Of a stretch of DNA of 64,000 nt, positions 24,214 through 33,182 are shown piece after piece (within the stretch, counting starts at the first letter, position 1; every line of letters starts with the position of its first letter). The translations under genes were made by a program, and so were the position numbers. Below the pieces are notes generated by a model. That model did not search any database. It had not been told where the DNA came from and saw only the letters and a list, made by a program, of their open reading frames with translations. Source of the stretch: JACRBR01 sp964371355 (GTDB lineage Bacteria > Chloroflexota > Dehalococcoidia > DSTF01 > JACRBR01); contig CAYJMG010000016.1 of assembly GCA_964371355.1 (NCBI GenBank), forward strand, positions 1 to 64,000, in the 5' to 3' direction.

Positions 24214-25575
24214 CTACGCGATGACGGGCACCTGCTGCATGGCCTCGCGTACCTTCTCCTCCGGGTACGCAAAGTCCTGCAGCTTGCCGGCCAGGTAGTT
24301 GTCGTATGCCGTCATGTCGAAGTAGCCGTGCCCGCTCAGGTTGAACAGGATCACCTTCTTGTCACCCGACTGCTTCGCGGCCAGCGCTTCGTCGATGGCC
24401 GCCCGGATCGCGTGCGCCGATTCCGGCGCCGGCACGATGGCCTCGGCGCGCGTGAACTGCACTGCGGCCTCGAACACCGTGTTCTGGTGGTACGCGCGCG
24501 CCTCCATCAGCCCCTGGTCGAACAGCTCGCACACAAGGTTCGCCATGCCGTGATACCGCAGACCGCCCGCGTGGATCCCCTCCGGGATGAAGGTGTGGCC
24601 CAGCGTGTACATCTTCACCAGCGGCGTCATCCCCGCTGTGTCGCCGAAGTCATACCGGTACTCTCCCTTCGTCAGCGACGGGCAGGCCTCTGGCTCCACG
24701 GCGATGAACCGCGTCTTCTTCCCCGCGACGATCTTGTCGCGCATGAACGGGAAGGCGATACCCGCATAGTTCGAGCCGCCGCCCGCGCAGCCGATGACCA
24801 CGTCCGGGTACTCGCCCGCCATCTCCATCTGGCGCAACGCCTCCTGGCCGATGACGGTCTGGTGCATCAGCACGTGGTTCAGCACGCTCCCCAGCGAGTA
24901 CTTCGTGTCGTCGCGCTTCGCCGCATCCTCCACCGCCTCGCTGATGGCGATGCCCAGGCTGCCGGGGTTGTCCGGCGTCGCACCCAGGATCGCGCGGCCC
25001 GCTTCGGTGTCGGCGCTGGGGCTGGCCACCACGCTGGCGCCGTAGAGCTGCATCATGCTGCGGCGGTACGGCTTCTGTCCGTACGACACCTTCACCATAT
25101 AGATCTTCAGTTCCATGTCGAAGAAGTTGCACGCCATGGCCAGCGCCGTGCCCCACTGGCCCGCTCCGGTCTCCGTCGTCAGGCGGTTGATGCCCTCCTG
25201 CTTGTTGTAGTACGCCTGCGCCACGGCGGTGTTCGGTTTGTGCGAACCCACCGGCGACGCGCCCTCGTACTTGAAGTAGATGTGCGCCGGTGTGGCCAGC
25301 GCCTTCTCCAGCCGGCGCGCGCGGATCAGCGGCGTCGGCCGCCAGAGCTTGTAGACCTCGCGCACCTCATCGGGGATATCGATGTAGCGCTCGGTGCTGA
25401 CCTCCTGCTTGATCAGCTCCATCGGGAACAGCGGGGCCAGGTCGGCCGGGCCGATCGGTTGCTGCGTGCCCGGGTGCAGCACCGGGGGCGGACCCTTCGG
25501 CAGATCGGCCGCGATGTTGTACCAGCGCTGCGGGATCTCCGACTCTGGCAACAGGAACTTCGTCGTCTCGTCCAT
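24214..25575 (-). CDS. TrpB2-type tryptophan synthase beta chain
   Basis: 453 residues from ATG 25575 with GGAGGAC upstream. It is the longer TrpB2 type: an N-terminal extension (IPQRWYNIAADLP), RPTPLIRARRLEKAL, the PLP lysine in GASPVGSHKPNTAVAQ (Lys113), TTETGAGQWGTALA and GCAGGGSNYAG. TrpB2 enzymes make tryptophan from free indole and serine and interact poorly or not at all with TrpA. Being first behind a Trp-specific T-box supports a role in indole salvage or replacement of the TrpA-TrpB1 complex. Confidence 0.94.
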   Translation of the reverse strand: MDETTKFLLPESEIPQRWYNIAADLPKGPPPVLHPGTQQPIGPADLAPLFPMELIKQEVSTERYIDIPDEVREVYKLWRPTPLIRARRLEKALATPAHIYFKYEGASPVGSHKPNTAVAQAYYNKQEGINRLTTETGAGQWGTALAMACNFFDMELKIYMVKVSYGQKPYRRSMMQLYGASVVASPSADTEAGRAILGATPDNPGSLGIAISEAVEDAAKRDDTKYSLGSVLNHVLMHQTVIGQEALRQMEMAGEYPDVVIGCAGGGSNYAGIAFPFMRDKIVAGKKTRFIAVEPEACPSLTKGEYRYDFGDTAGMTPLVKMYTLGHTFIPEGIHAGGLRYHGMANLVCELFDQGLMEARAYHQNTVFEAAVQFTRAEAIVPAPESAHAIRAAIDEALAAKQSGDKKVILFNLSGHGYFDMTAYDNYLAGKLQDFAYPEEKVREAMQQVPVIA

Positions 25576-25634
25576 ATCGTCCTCCTTGCGGCGCCCTGGC
25601 CTCCGCATTCGTTTCAGCGCTCCATTTTCCGCTC

Positions 25635-25672
25635 AAACAAAAACGCCCTCACCCCTTCGAGGGGCGAGAGCG
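25635..25672 (-). terminator. T-box terminator hairpin
   Basis: On the minus strand, a 12-bp G+C-rich stem (25661-25672 with 25644-25655; a few G-U pairs) closed by TCGA runs into TTTTTGTTT. It is the regulated terminator of the trp T-box leader, 60 bases before the trpB2 ATG. Confidence 0.85.
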
Positions 25673-25915
25673 AATCCCGCGGTACCACCCTGCGTTTGGG
25701 CCGCCGGCGCGACCCATCTCAGTCCGTCACGCTCGCCCAAGCGAGAATGCGGTGGGCCTGGTAACGGTACCCATCCCGTCGGAAACTACGGCGTGGTTTT
25801 GCCACGCTTTCGGTCCGAGGCTCCCGGGTCCATTCGGTCTGTCGCGCCGCCGCCGGTTTGCACCAATCCCGGCTCTCTGCAGGCTCGCCTTCCAGACGTA
25901 CTAGCCCCGATCGTC
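25637..25915 (-). ncRNA. Tryptophan T-box riboswitch leader
   Basis: The minus strand carries the T-box sequence AGGGTGGTACCGCG (25679-25692) just before the terminator. Stem I can be read: lower arm, AGTA bulge, CGTCTG, then AGAGAGCCGG and GGTG of the distal part, CAGAC, and the specifier loop GAATGGACC. The specifier codon is therefore TGG (25830-25832), tryptophan. Uncharged tRNA-Trp should pair with both sites and allow transcription of trpB2-trpS-trpE and beyond. Stem II/III occupy about 25710-25810. Confidence 0.92.
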
Positions 25916-25919
25916 GCCG

Positions 25920-25925
25920 ATCATA
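25920..25925 (-). promoter_or_regulatory. Probable -10 box of the trp operon
   Basis: TATGAT on the minus strand lies directly before the T-box stem I, placing the transcript start near 25913. The -35 region is GC-rich and not convincing. Confidence 0.45.
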
Positions 25926-26069
25926 TGGCCTCCGGGCCGCGGCCGAAGCCGTCATCCGGAGGGTGGGCCAAGTCTAGCGGCGGCCCTGAAGACCTGTCAA
26001 GCCGACACGCCGCCGTCGCGTTGACGGCCGCGCGCCGCCACCCGCTGCCACTCGCGGAGGGTGATGACC

Positions 26070-29000
26070 ATGTCCGGCACTGCGGAATTGGGCTTCACCC
26101 GTAAGGGCGCGGCCATCAACCGGGGGGTATCCAATGCCGATGATCTCGACACAGGCAGCGAAATCATTCGGCTGCGAGGTTGGCCGGGGGCAGCTTTGAC
26201 ACCGGAGCTACACGCGCTTTCCCGGATCTGCACGGCGCTCGACCCCACGGTCGAGCATGTCGCCCACGCCTGCAACTCCATACGTGAAGCGCTCGGCGCC
26301 GAGGATGTCTACGTCGTCCGCGCCGGCGACCCCGCCTTCATCCGCATGGGCTGCGAATGCGACCCCGCCACATACGAGATAAAGCAGCGCGGCTACTGGA
26401 TCATCTGGCGGCAGCTCGCCGCCACCCCCCACGTCAGTGCTGCCGTGTTCAACGTGCGCGAACGCCTCGTCGAGGACATCGGCGGCCTGGCGCCGGGTCA
26501 GGCGACGTCGCACATCGGCGCCATCCTCCCCGGCGATGAAAGCAACTCGGAGCTGCTCATCGCCCGCGGCCCCTGGCCGCACGGCCTCACGCCGGAGCAG
26601 ATGCAGTTCCTCGAGATCGCCCGCGCCCTCATGTCCCACCTCGTGTCCGGCGTCCTCGACTCCGAGCGCCGGAGCAGGCAGCGCCAGCAGCTGGAATCGC
26701 TGGCGAACGTCTCCAACGCCTTCAACCGCGCCCAGGAGCCGGACGAGGTCACGACGTCGCTCGCGACGGCGCTGGCGAACGCGTCCGGCATCGACTGGGT
26801 GCTTATGACCATCTACAACGACGCCTGCGATGCGGTCACGGCGCGGGCCCTCAACCTCGCCCGCCACTCCGATACGCAGATCGCTGCGCGCTTCCGCGAT
26901 CAGTCGGTCGCGGCAAACGGCGTCGACCTGCGTCTCGGCGTCGAGCTGGCGCGGCGCAACGGCGCCATACTCGTCCCGGACGTCTTCGCCGCCGACCTGG
27001 CCGAGACGGTCTTGAACGCCGATCTCATGGGCGACGGATTCCCCTCTCTCCAGGTGTACTGGAAGCGCGCGCACATCCTCTCCATGGCCATCTTCCCGAT
27101 CGTCTTCCAGGGCAAGGCCCTGGGCTACGTCAGCTTCTCGTCCTCGACGGCCCGTAAGTTCGACGACCGCGAAGTCAGATTCCTGCAGGCCCTGGTCTCG
27201 CAGGCATCGACGGCGGTCCACGGCCTTCGCCTCTACCAGCACCTGGAGCAATCGCGCGGGGAGCTTCGCCTCAGCGAGGAGCGCTTCCGCTCGCTCGTGC
27301 AGAACGCCTCGGACCTGGTCACCATTGTCGATGCCGATGGCACGCTGCGGTACGCCAGCCCATCCATCGAACGGCTTATGGGTTACAACATCGAGGACTG
27401 GATCGGCGCCAGCATCCTCTCCTTCACTCATCCCGAAGACGCGCCACGTGCCCGCGTCTCGCTGGCCGAGGTTGCCAGCGTGCCCGGCGTACACCCCCCG
27501 CGCCAGTTCCGCGTGCGCCACGCGGATGGCAGCTACCGCTACTTCGAGACCACGCCGACGAACCTGCTCGACGTCCCGTCGGTTCAGGGCATCGTCCACA
27601 ACTCCCACGACATCACCGAGCGGGTGCTCGCCGAGGACGCGTTGCGCCACAGCGAGGAACGCTTTCGCTCGCTGGTGCAGAACGCCTCCGACCTGATCAC
27701 GGTCATCGACGCTGACACCACGATCCGCTATCAGAGTCCGTCTATCGAGCAGGTGCTGGGCCACGACGCGGGCGCCATGGTGGGCTTGCGCCTGACTGAC
27801 CTTATCCACATCGACGACGTTGCACGCACGCTCTCCGTGCTGCAAAACGCCATGCGCGATCCCGGGGCACGGACCAGCGCCGACATGCGGGTGCGAGACC
27901 GGAACGGCGGCTGGCGGCACGTCGAGTTCATCGGCACCGATCAGCGCCACAACCCTGCCATCGGCGGCCTCGTCCTGAATATCCGCGATGTCACCGATCG
28001 CAAGGCCCTCGAGCAGCAGCTCCGGCACCAGGCGACCCACGACCCGCTCACCAAGCTCGCGAACCGGACTCGCTTCAGCGATCGGCTCCAGCAGGCACTC
28101 TCCCGCGCCGAACGTCTGGGCCACAGCATCGGCATCCTCTTCATGGACCTCGACAACTTCAAGGGCGTGAACGACAGCCTCGGCCACTCCGCCGGTGACC
28201 GCCTGCTTACGGGCGTGGCCGAGCGCATCGAGCGCTGCCTCCGCCCAGGCGACACCGTCGCCCGGCTGGGCGGCGATGAGTTCGCCATCCTCCTGGACGC
28301 GGTCTCATCCGCCGATGACGCCACCCGCGTCGTCGACCGCATCTTCCGCGCGCTCGAAGAGCCCTTCGCCCTTGAGGGCAAGGAGATCATCGTGCGGGCC
28401 AGCGTGGGCATCGCCGTCAGCGGAATGCCCGAGGCGACCGTGGACGCCGACTCCTTGCTGCGGGATGCCGACGTGGCGATGTACGTCGCGAAGTCCCACG
28501 GCAAGGGCTGTTACGAGGTCTTCGAGAGCAGCATGCAGGTCTCCATGATGGAGCGCCTCGAGCTGCTCGCCGATCTGCAGCGCGCCGTCGAGCGCGGCGA
28601 GTTCGTCCTCCAGTACCAGCCCATGATCACGCTGCAGACCGGCGCGCTCTCCGGCGTCGAGGCGCTCGTCCGCTGGCAGCACCCGCGCCGCGGCCTCATT
28701 CAGCCCGGCGATTTCATCTCACTTGCCGAGGACTCCGGCTCCATCGTTGGCCTCGGCCGCTGGGTGCTCGAGCACGCGTGCCGCCAGGCCACCGCGTGGC
28801 AGATGACCTTCCCTAACGCGACCGACTGGACGCTCAGCGTCAACGTCTCGGCGAAGCAGCTCCAGCATCCGGGCTTCGTCGGCGAGGTCCAGCACATCCT
28901 GCAGGCCACAGGTCTCCGTCCCGACCGCCTGATCCTCGAAATAACAGAGAGCGTCATGATGCACGACGCGAAACTCATGATGATCCGGCTCCAGGAGCTG

Positions 29001-29351
29001 AAGAACCTGGGCCTCCGCCTCGCCATCGACGACTTCGGCACCGGTTACTCGTCGCTCAGCTACCTGCGCCAGTTCCCCTTCGACCTCCTCAAGATCGACA
29101 AGTCGTTTATCGACGACGTCGGCTCGACCGACGACCAGCAGAAGGAACTCACCCGCGCCATCATCGAGCTCGGCCGCACGCTCGATCTCGAGCTTGTCGC
29201 CGAGGGCATCGAGCGCAACGAGCAGCTCGCGCGCCTGCTGTCGCTCGAGTGCAACCTGGGTCAGGGCTTCTTCTTCGCAGAGCCCCTCGACCGCGAAGGC
29301 GTCGAAGAACTGCTGGCGGCCATCGGCCCGACCGTTGCGGAAGCCGCCTGA
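26070..29351 (+). CDS. GAF-PAS-PAS-GGDEF-EAL c-di-GMP signalling protein
   Basis: 1093 residues from ATG 26070, 9 bases after GGAGG. The N-terminus to about 400 holds two GAF-like regions (ALSRICTALDPTVEHVA; LANVSNAFNRAQEPDEVTTSLA). Two similar PAS domains follow, each opened by SEERFRSLVQNASDLxT and ending in a PAC segment (ITERVLAEDALRH; VTDRKALEQQL). The GGDEF domain (residues 734-738, ARLGGDEFAILL) and EAL domain (864-866, GVEALVRWQHP; later ITESVMMHD, IDDFGTGYSSLSYL) both keep their signatures, so both cyclase and phosphodiesterase activity are possible. It is soluble with no membrane segment. It is divergent from the trp operon. Confidence 0.95.
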   Translation: MSGTAELGFTRKGAAINRGVSNADDLDTGSEIIRLRGWPGAALTPELHALSRICTALDPTVEHVAHACNSIREALGAEDVYVVRAGDPAFIRMGCECDPATYEIKQRGYWIIWRQLAATPHVSAAVFNVRERLVEDIGGLAPGQATSHIGAILPGDESNSELLIARGPWPHGLTPEQMQFLEIARALMSHLVSGVLDSERRSRQRQQLESLANVSNAFNRAQEPDEVTTSLATALANASGIDWVLMTIYNDACDAVTARALNLARHSDTQIAARFRDQSVAANGVDLRLGVELARRNGAILVPDVFAADLAETVLNADLMGDGFPSLQVYWKRAHILSMAIFPIVFQGKALGYVSFSSSTARKFDDREVRFLQALVSQASTAVHGLRLYQHLEQSRGELRLSEERFRSLVQNASDLVTIVDADGTLRYASPSIERLMGYNIEDWIGASILSFTHPEDAPRARVSLAEVASVPGVHPPRQFRVRHADGSYRYFETTPTNLLDVPSVQGIVHNSHDITERVLAEDALRHSEERFRSLVQNASDLITVIDADTTIRYQSPSIEQVLGHDAGAMVGLRLTDLIHIDDVARTLSVLQNAMRDPGARTSADMRVRDRNGGWRHVEFIGTDQRHNPAIGGLVLNIRDVTDRKALEQQLRHQATHDPLTKLANRTRFSDRLQQALSRAERLGHSIGILFMDLDNFKGVNDSLGHSAGDRLLTGVAERIERCLRPGDTVARLGGDEFAILLDAVSSADDATRVVDRIFRALEEPFALEGKEIIVRASVGIAVSGMPEATVDADSLLRDADVAMYVAKSHGKGCYEVFESSMQVSMMERLELLADLQRAVERGEFVLQYQPMITLQTGALSGVEALVRWQHPRRGLIQPGDFISLAEDSGSIVGLGRWVLEHACRQATAWQMTFPNATDWTLSVNVSAKQLQHPGFVGEVQHILQATGLRPDRLILEITESVMMHDAKLMMIRLQELKNLGLRLAIDDFGTGYSSLSYLRQFPFDLLKIDKSFIDDVGSTDDQQKELTRAIIELGRTLDLELVAEGIERNEQLARLLSLECNLGQGFFFAEPLDREGVEELLAAIGPTVAEAA

Positions 29352-29378
29352 GCGTGACCCTTTCCTCGGACCCGAGCG

Positions 29379-29744
29379 CTACGCCGCCCGATCTGCCCCC
29401 GGGATCACCAGCGGCGTCGTGTCGGCCAGCAGGTCGCCCGCAATGCGCCGGTTCACGCGTGCGAGTTCGCCGCGCCGCCGCAGTGTGATGCCGTCGATGA
29501 AGTTCGCCGCGTGGATGACGTGGCCCTCAAGGATCGTCAGCGCCACGCCCAGCCGGGCCTCTTCGAAGCCGCTCTGGCGCGCCTCCGCTGAAACGCGCAA
29601 CTCCTGCACGCGGCCCGTCGCAAACGCGATGCGCTCCACGTAACGTCGCGCTTCCCGCGCCTCGAACTGGTCGGCGAACGTGGCTGCGCGAAGCGCCTCG
29701 GTCACGCGCTCCGCCAGGACTTCGCTCTGCATTCGCTTGCACAT
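29379..29744 (-). CDS. Hypothetical protein
   Basis: 121 residues, not recognised. It is charged and helical in its first two thirds (VTEALRAATFADQFEAREARRYVERIAF) with no membrane segment or motif. A GGGGG run lies about 9 bases before the ATG. Coding bias is like the neighbours, and it occupies otherwise empty space, convergent with the c-di-GMP gene, so it is probably real. Confidence 0.5.
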   Translation of the reverse strand: MCKRMQSEVLAERVTEALRAATFADQFEAREARRYVERIAFATGRVQELRVSAEARQSGFEEARLGVALTILEGHVIHAANFIDGITLRRRGELARVNRRIAGDLLADTTPLVIPGADRAA

Positions 29745-29838
29745 GGTGCATCCCCCGGTCTTTGGTCTTCAGTGGCGCCCCGCCCGGGACGGGAGGAGTA
29801 TGCACGACCACCCTACCCCTGTTGATTGGGGAAGCCCC

Positions 29839-30948
29839 TCATTTGTGACGTGTGTGACGTTCCTGTGCGCTCCCGCCCGCCGGCCTCGCCAGCATCTCGT
29901 CGTACAAGGCCTCCATCAGCCGCGCGTTGTCCTGCCAGCGGTACTCGCGCTCCACGTACGCCCGCCCGGCCCGCCCCATCCTCGCGCGCAGCTCCGGATC
30001 CTGCACCAGCCGGCCGATCGCGTCCGCCAGCGCGGGTGGCGCCGACGGCGGCACCAGCAGGCCCGTCTCGCCGTCCAGCACCACGTCCGGTATGCCGTGG
30101 ATCGCCGAAGCAACCACCGGCAGCTCCATCGCGCTCGCCTCTAGCGCCGATACGCCGAACCCCTCCCACGTTGAAGGCATCGCGAAGATGTCGAAGCGCG
30201 CCAGAATCGACGGCACATCATCGTGCGCGATCTCTCCGGCGAACTGCACGCGATCCCGCAGCGAAAGCTCGTCGGTCAAACGCTCCAGCGTCACACGTGA
30301 TGGCCCGTCGCCCGCCAGCACCACGTCGACGTGCACGCCCGAGTCCCGCAGCAGCGCCGCCGCCCGCAGCAGGTGCTCGAACCCCTTCTCCGGCGAAAGC
30401 CGCGCCACCGCCCCAACGACCACCCGTTGCCCGTCGCTCCTTTGCCGCTGGCGCCCCGCCGAAAAGACCTCCAGGTCGATCCCGTACGGGATCACGCTCA
30501 CGCCCCTGCCCTCCGGCACGAATGGCAGTGTCGCTTCCGCCAGGCGCAGGCCCGTCGCCGTAATCGCGCCCGCCCGCCGCAGCGCCTGCTTCGTGATCCA
30601 GCGATGGAGCGGCGTCAGGTACGGCGCCTCCAGCACGTCCGTCCCCCACACCGAGACGATCGACGGCTGGAAGCCCGCGAGCCCTGCCAGGAAGCCGTAG
30701 CTCGTCAGGTGCAGCGCGTGCACCAGGTCGGGCCGCAGGCTCTGGACCAGCGCCCGCACGCGCCGCGCGTGCACCACGTACCGTGCCTTGCCGATCGTCT
30801 CCAGCCCGTCGACATGGTGCACCGTCGCGCCCTCGATCTCGGCCGGGCGAAACGAGACCACGTGCGCCTCCCAGCCCAGGCGAGCGAAGTGGCGCACCCA
30901 CCGCTCGGTGTGGATGTATGGCGCGTCGGCCAGGTATACGACCCTCAT
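29839..30948 (-). CDS. Glycosyltransferase family 4
   Basis: 369 residues, GT-B fold. MRVVYLADAPYIHTERWVRHFARLGWEAHVV opens the acceptor domain; VVVGAVARLSPEKGFEHLLRAAALL begins the donor domain, and PSTWEGFGVSALEASAMELPVVAS contains the E-x7-E motif that binds the nucleotide sugar. Likely substrate is a lipid-linked or cell-surface glycan. ATG 30948 overlaps the stop of the O-antigen ligase-like gene by 4 bases, so the two form a surface-polysaccharide unit. Confidence 0.93.
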   Translation of the reverse strand: MRVVYLADAPYIHTERWVRHFARLGWEAHVVSFRPAEIEGATVHHVDGLETIGKARYVVHARRVRALVQSLRPDLVHALHLTSYGFLAGLAGFQPSIVSVWGTDVLEAPYLTPLHRWITKQALRRAGAITATGLRLAEATLPFVPEGRGVSVIPYGIDLEVFSAGRQRQRSDGQRVVVGAVARLSPEKGFEHLLRAAALLRDSGVHVDVVLAGDGPSRVTLERLTDELSLRDRVQFAGEIAHDDVPSILARFDIFAMPSTWEGFGVSALEASAMELPVVASAIHGIPDVVLDGETGLLVPPSAPPALADAIGRLVQDPELRARMGRAGRAYVEREYRWQDNARLMEALYDEMLARPAGGSAQERHTRHK

Positions 30949-32399
30949 ACGCCGTCCGAGCGCGCCGGCTGCGGCGCGAGCCGTTCGATCGCGACGGCCA
31001 GGCCGGCGAAGAACCACAGGAACGGGTCCTCCAGGAACCGTCCCTCGGTCTGCGACCCCAGGAAGATCACGCCCGTCACGATGCCGATGCCCAGCGCCAG
31101 CGTGCGGAACTCGAGGTCGCGGGCCTGCGCAAGACCGCGCACATATGCCGTCCAGCGCAGCGCAAGGAACGCCACCGCCACCGCGCCGATGACGCCCAGC
31201 TCGGCGACGATCGTGACCGCCGACGTGTGTGAGGCCGTGATGTTCGCCTTGATCTTGGGGTTCTTGTGGGCGTAGTAGTCCTCCTCGAACGCCGCCTGGT
31301 ACCCGCCCGCCCCCACGCCCGTCAGCGGATAGTCGCCGAACATATCCAGCCCAGCCGCCACCAGGTACGGACGCGCGCCGAGCGCCTGCTCGCCGAAGGT
31401 GAACGTGTTGATGCGCTTCGTGAAGAACGGGCTGACCGCCACCAGCGCCAGCGCGGTGATCAGCACGGCGGCGACGCCTCCGCCGATGATCCGCAGCCGC
31501 GTCGCGCCCCCGATCGGCATCGCCAGCACCGACAGCGGCAACAGCAGCGCGCCCACCGCCCACGCACCGCGCGATCCGGTGAACACAAGCGTCAGAAGCG
31601 ACAGGGCGATGGCCGGGGCCAGCAGCCCGTAACGTGCTCGCCGCGTCGCGAAGGCCCACAGCATCGCGGCCACCACCAGGCCCTCCACCAGGAACCGCGC
31701 GAAGTGGTTCGGGTCGGCGAACGTCGTGTTGATGCGCCGCTCGCCGAACTTCCCCAGCCCCTCGTTCCAGAAGAAGTCCCCCGTAACCTGCTGGTACACG
31801 CCCACCGCCGCCAGCACGCCCGCCACAGCCACGAACGCGAGCAGCGTCCAGCGCAGCGAGGCCCGGTCTCGTACGAAGAACGGGATCAGGGCAAACCCAC
31901 CCAGCGAGAACAGCAGCCGCAGCGTCTCCGTGCGCGCCCCGCCGGGGTCGAACGCCCACAGCGTCGAGCAGGCATACACCGCGAAGAGCAGCGCCAGCGG
32001 CAGCGTCAACCCCGACTGTGGCACGACGTCGATCCGCGGCCGCGCCGGACGGATGACCCACACCGCGAACGCCAGCGCCACGACGAGCCGGCCCGCGTCG
32101 ACGATCGATGTCGGGGCGTCGAGCCCGCCGCCCAGGTCGGAGCGCGTCTCCAGGAACGGGAACGCAAGCTTCGTGATCTCCAGCGGGAGCGCGACGGCCA
32201 GCAGCGGGCCGATGAGGCGTGGCTCGTAGAAGGCCGCACCCGCGGCGAAGCAGGCGATGGCCGCGACGGCGAACTCGCCTGGATTCGAGAAGAGGCCCGC
32301 GACGCCGAATCCGGTCGCGCCCAGAACGCCGCCGACGAGCCACCATTCGCCCGGAAGCGAGGGGGCCCGGACCGGGACGGAACGGCCGAGGACAGTCAT
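30945..32399 (-). CDS. O-antigen ligase / Wzy-like polymerase family membrane protein
   Basis: 484 residues with about 11-12 membrane helices. FADPNHFARFLVEGLV, FTGSRGAWAVGALLL and a large loop (YPLTGVGAGGYQAAFEEDYYAHKNPKIKANITASHTSAV) correspond to the Wzy_C region, in which Arg and His act in glycan transfer. Start ATG 32399 is chosen because TACAAT stands 6 bases upstream; longer frames run into the tandem repeats and are not proteins. It acts with the glycosyltransferase downstream on an exported polysaccharide or lipid-linked glycan. Confidence 0.85.
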   Translation of the reverse strand: MTVLGRSVPVRAPSLPGEWWLVGGVLGATGFGVAGLFSNPGEFAVAAIACFAAGAAFYEPRLIGPLLAVALPLEITKLAFPFLETRSDLGGGLDAPTSIVDAGRLVVALAFAVWVIRPARPRIDVVPQSGLTLPLALLFAVYACSTLWAFDPGGARTETLRLLFSLGGFALIPFFVRDRASLRWTLLAFVAVAGVLAAVGVYQQVTGDFFWNEGLGKFGERRINTTFADPNHFARFLVEGLVVAAMLWAFATRRARYGLLAPAIALSLLTLVFTGSRGAWAVGALLLPLSVLAMPIGGATRLRIIGGGVAAVLITALALVAVSPFFTKRINTFTFGEQALGARPYLVAAGLDMFGDYPLTGVGAGGYQAAFEEDYYAHKNPKIKANITASHTSAVTIVAELGVIGAVAVAFLALRWTAYVRGLAQARDLEFRTLALGIGIVTGVIFLGSQTEGRFLEDPFLWFFAGLAVAIERLAPQPARSDGV

Positions 32400-32405
32400 C
32401 GCCGC

Positions 32406-32411
32406 ATTGTA
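32406..32411 (-). promoter_or_regulatory. -10 box (TACAAT) for a leaderless start
   Basis: On the minus strand TACAAT is followed by GCGGCG and then the ATG at 32399. The 6-base spacing repeats that seen at 13670, 34925, 39063 and 55271. Confidence 0.5.
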
Positions 32412-32426
32412 GGCCAGGAAGCCGGG

Positions 32427-32445
32427 GACAGTGGACAGTGGACAG
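32427..32445 (+). repeat. Short tandem word (GGACAGT)
   Basis: GGACAGTGGACAGTGGACAG, the reverse complement of the words at 12529-12552, adjoins the 55-bp array. Confidence 0.6.
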
Positions 32446-32458
32446 GGGACGGCGTGGG

Positions 32459-32863
32459 ACATTGCTCGGCAGTTTTCGGCAGCGGACGACAGCCGAGGGC
32501 GGCTGTGCCACATGACATTGCTCGGCAGTTTTGGTCCCAGACCACAGCCGAGGGCGGCTGTGCCAGACGACATTGCTCGGCAGTCTTGGTCCCGGACGAC
32601 AGCCGAGGGCGGCTGTCCGACACGACATTGCTCGGCAGTTTTGGTCCCGGACGACAGCCGAGGGCGGCTGTGCCACACGACATTGCTCGGCAGTTTTCGG
32701 CCGCGGACGACAGCCGAGGGCGGCTGTGCCACACGACATTGCTCGGCAGTTTTGGTTCCGGACGACAGCCGAGGCGGCTGTGCCACACGACATTGCTCGG
32801 CAGTTTTGGCCCCGGACGACAGCCGGGGGCGGCTGTGCCACACGACATTGCTCGGCAGTTTTG
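32459..32863 (+). repeat. 55-bp tandem repeat array, about 7.3 copies
   Basis: Units start at 32459, 32515, 32570, 32625, 32680, 32736, 32790 and (partial) 32845, giving lengths of 54-56 bases. Each has ACATTGCTCGGCAGTTTT, a slightly variable TGGTCCCGGACG-like stretch, and a hairpin ACAGCCG-AGGG-CGGCTGT, then GCCACACG. Variation is by point change and single-base indel. Units abut with no unique spacer, so it is a minisatellite, not CRISPR. The remainder of 32400-33182 (32864-33085) shows no gene or clear signal. Confidence 0.92.
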
Positions 32864-33085
32864 CCCTCCGGGAGCCCGGAGCGGATTCAGCGCCTTCTAG
32901 GAGCATACGGCCGAGATGAAGATGTGATTCCACGTTGGTCGTCCCTTGAGCCTGGGGCGCGCCGCGTGCGCGGTTGCCCTGAGGCGACGGTATGACCTTC
33001 GGTGTGGGATCTCCAAGCGCGTCAGATCACTTTCGTGAAATAGCCTATGAGCTGGTCAGCATTTCGCCTCCGCACCTCACACAAC

Positions 33086-33131
33086 GCGCGGGCTGTCTCC
33101 TGCGGCGACTCTTCGAGAAAGCCCGCGCTGC
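33086..33131 (+). repeat. Extended REP-like palindrome
   Basis: GCGCGGGCT (33086-33094) and AGCCCGCGC (33120-33128) are the arms also seen at 6434-6455, but the loop is 25 bases (with GCGGCGACTCTTCGAGA) and the tetranucleotide is CTGC/GCAG rather than CTAC. Confidence 0.55.
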
Positions 33132-33145
33132 GAAAGGGGTGACAA

Positions 33146-33177
33146 GCTGACCGGCTGACCGGCTGACTGGCTGACTG
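33146..33177 (+). repeat. (GCTGACYG)4 octamer repeat
   Basis: Four copies of an 8-base unit, GCTGACCG twice and GCTGACTG twice, stop 6 bases before the end of the surface-protein gene at 33183. Confidence 0.8.
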
Positions 33178-33182
33178 GCTGG

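Noticed and set aside
26208..28187. 659-codon frame opposite the GGDEF/EAL gene
   Set aside because: Shadow of third-position G/C; no domain, and the sense strand is an unmistakable multi-domain protein.
32459..32863. Repeat array as a CRISPR locus
   Set aside because: Units are contiguous 54-56 base copies with no unique spacers, and no cas genes are nearby; it is a minisatellite.
31266..32900. Long plus-strand frame opposite the O-antigen ligase-like gene
   Set aside because: Arg/His/Gln-rich shadow of a GC-rich gene, ending in the tandem repeats; the minus-strand membrane protein explains the region.
32400..32933. N-terminal extensions of the minus-strand glycan genes through the repeat array
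   Set aside because: The residues come only from the 55-bp repeats (QPPSAVVR-type words); internal starts at 32399 and 30948 have proper context.
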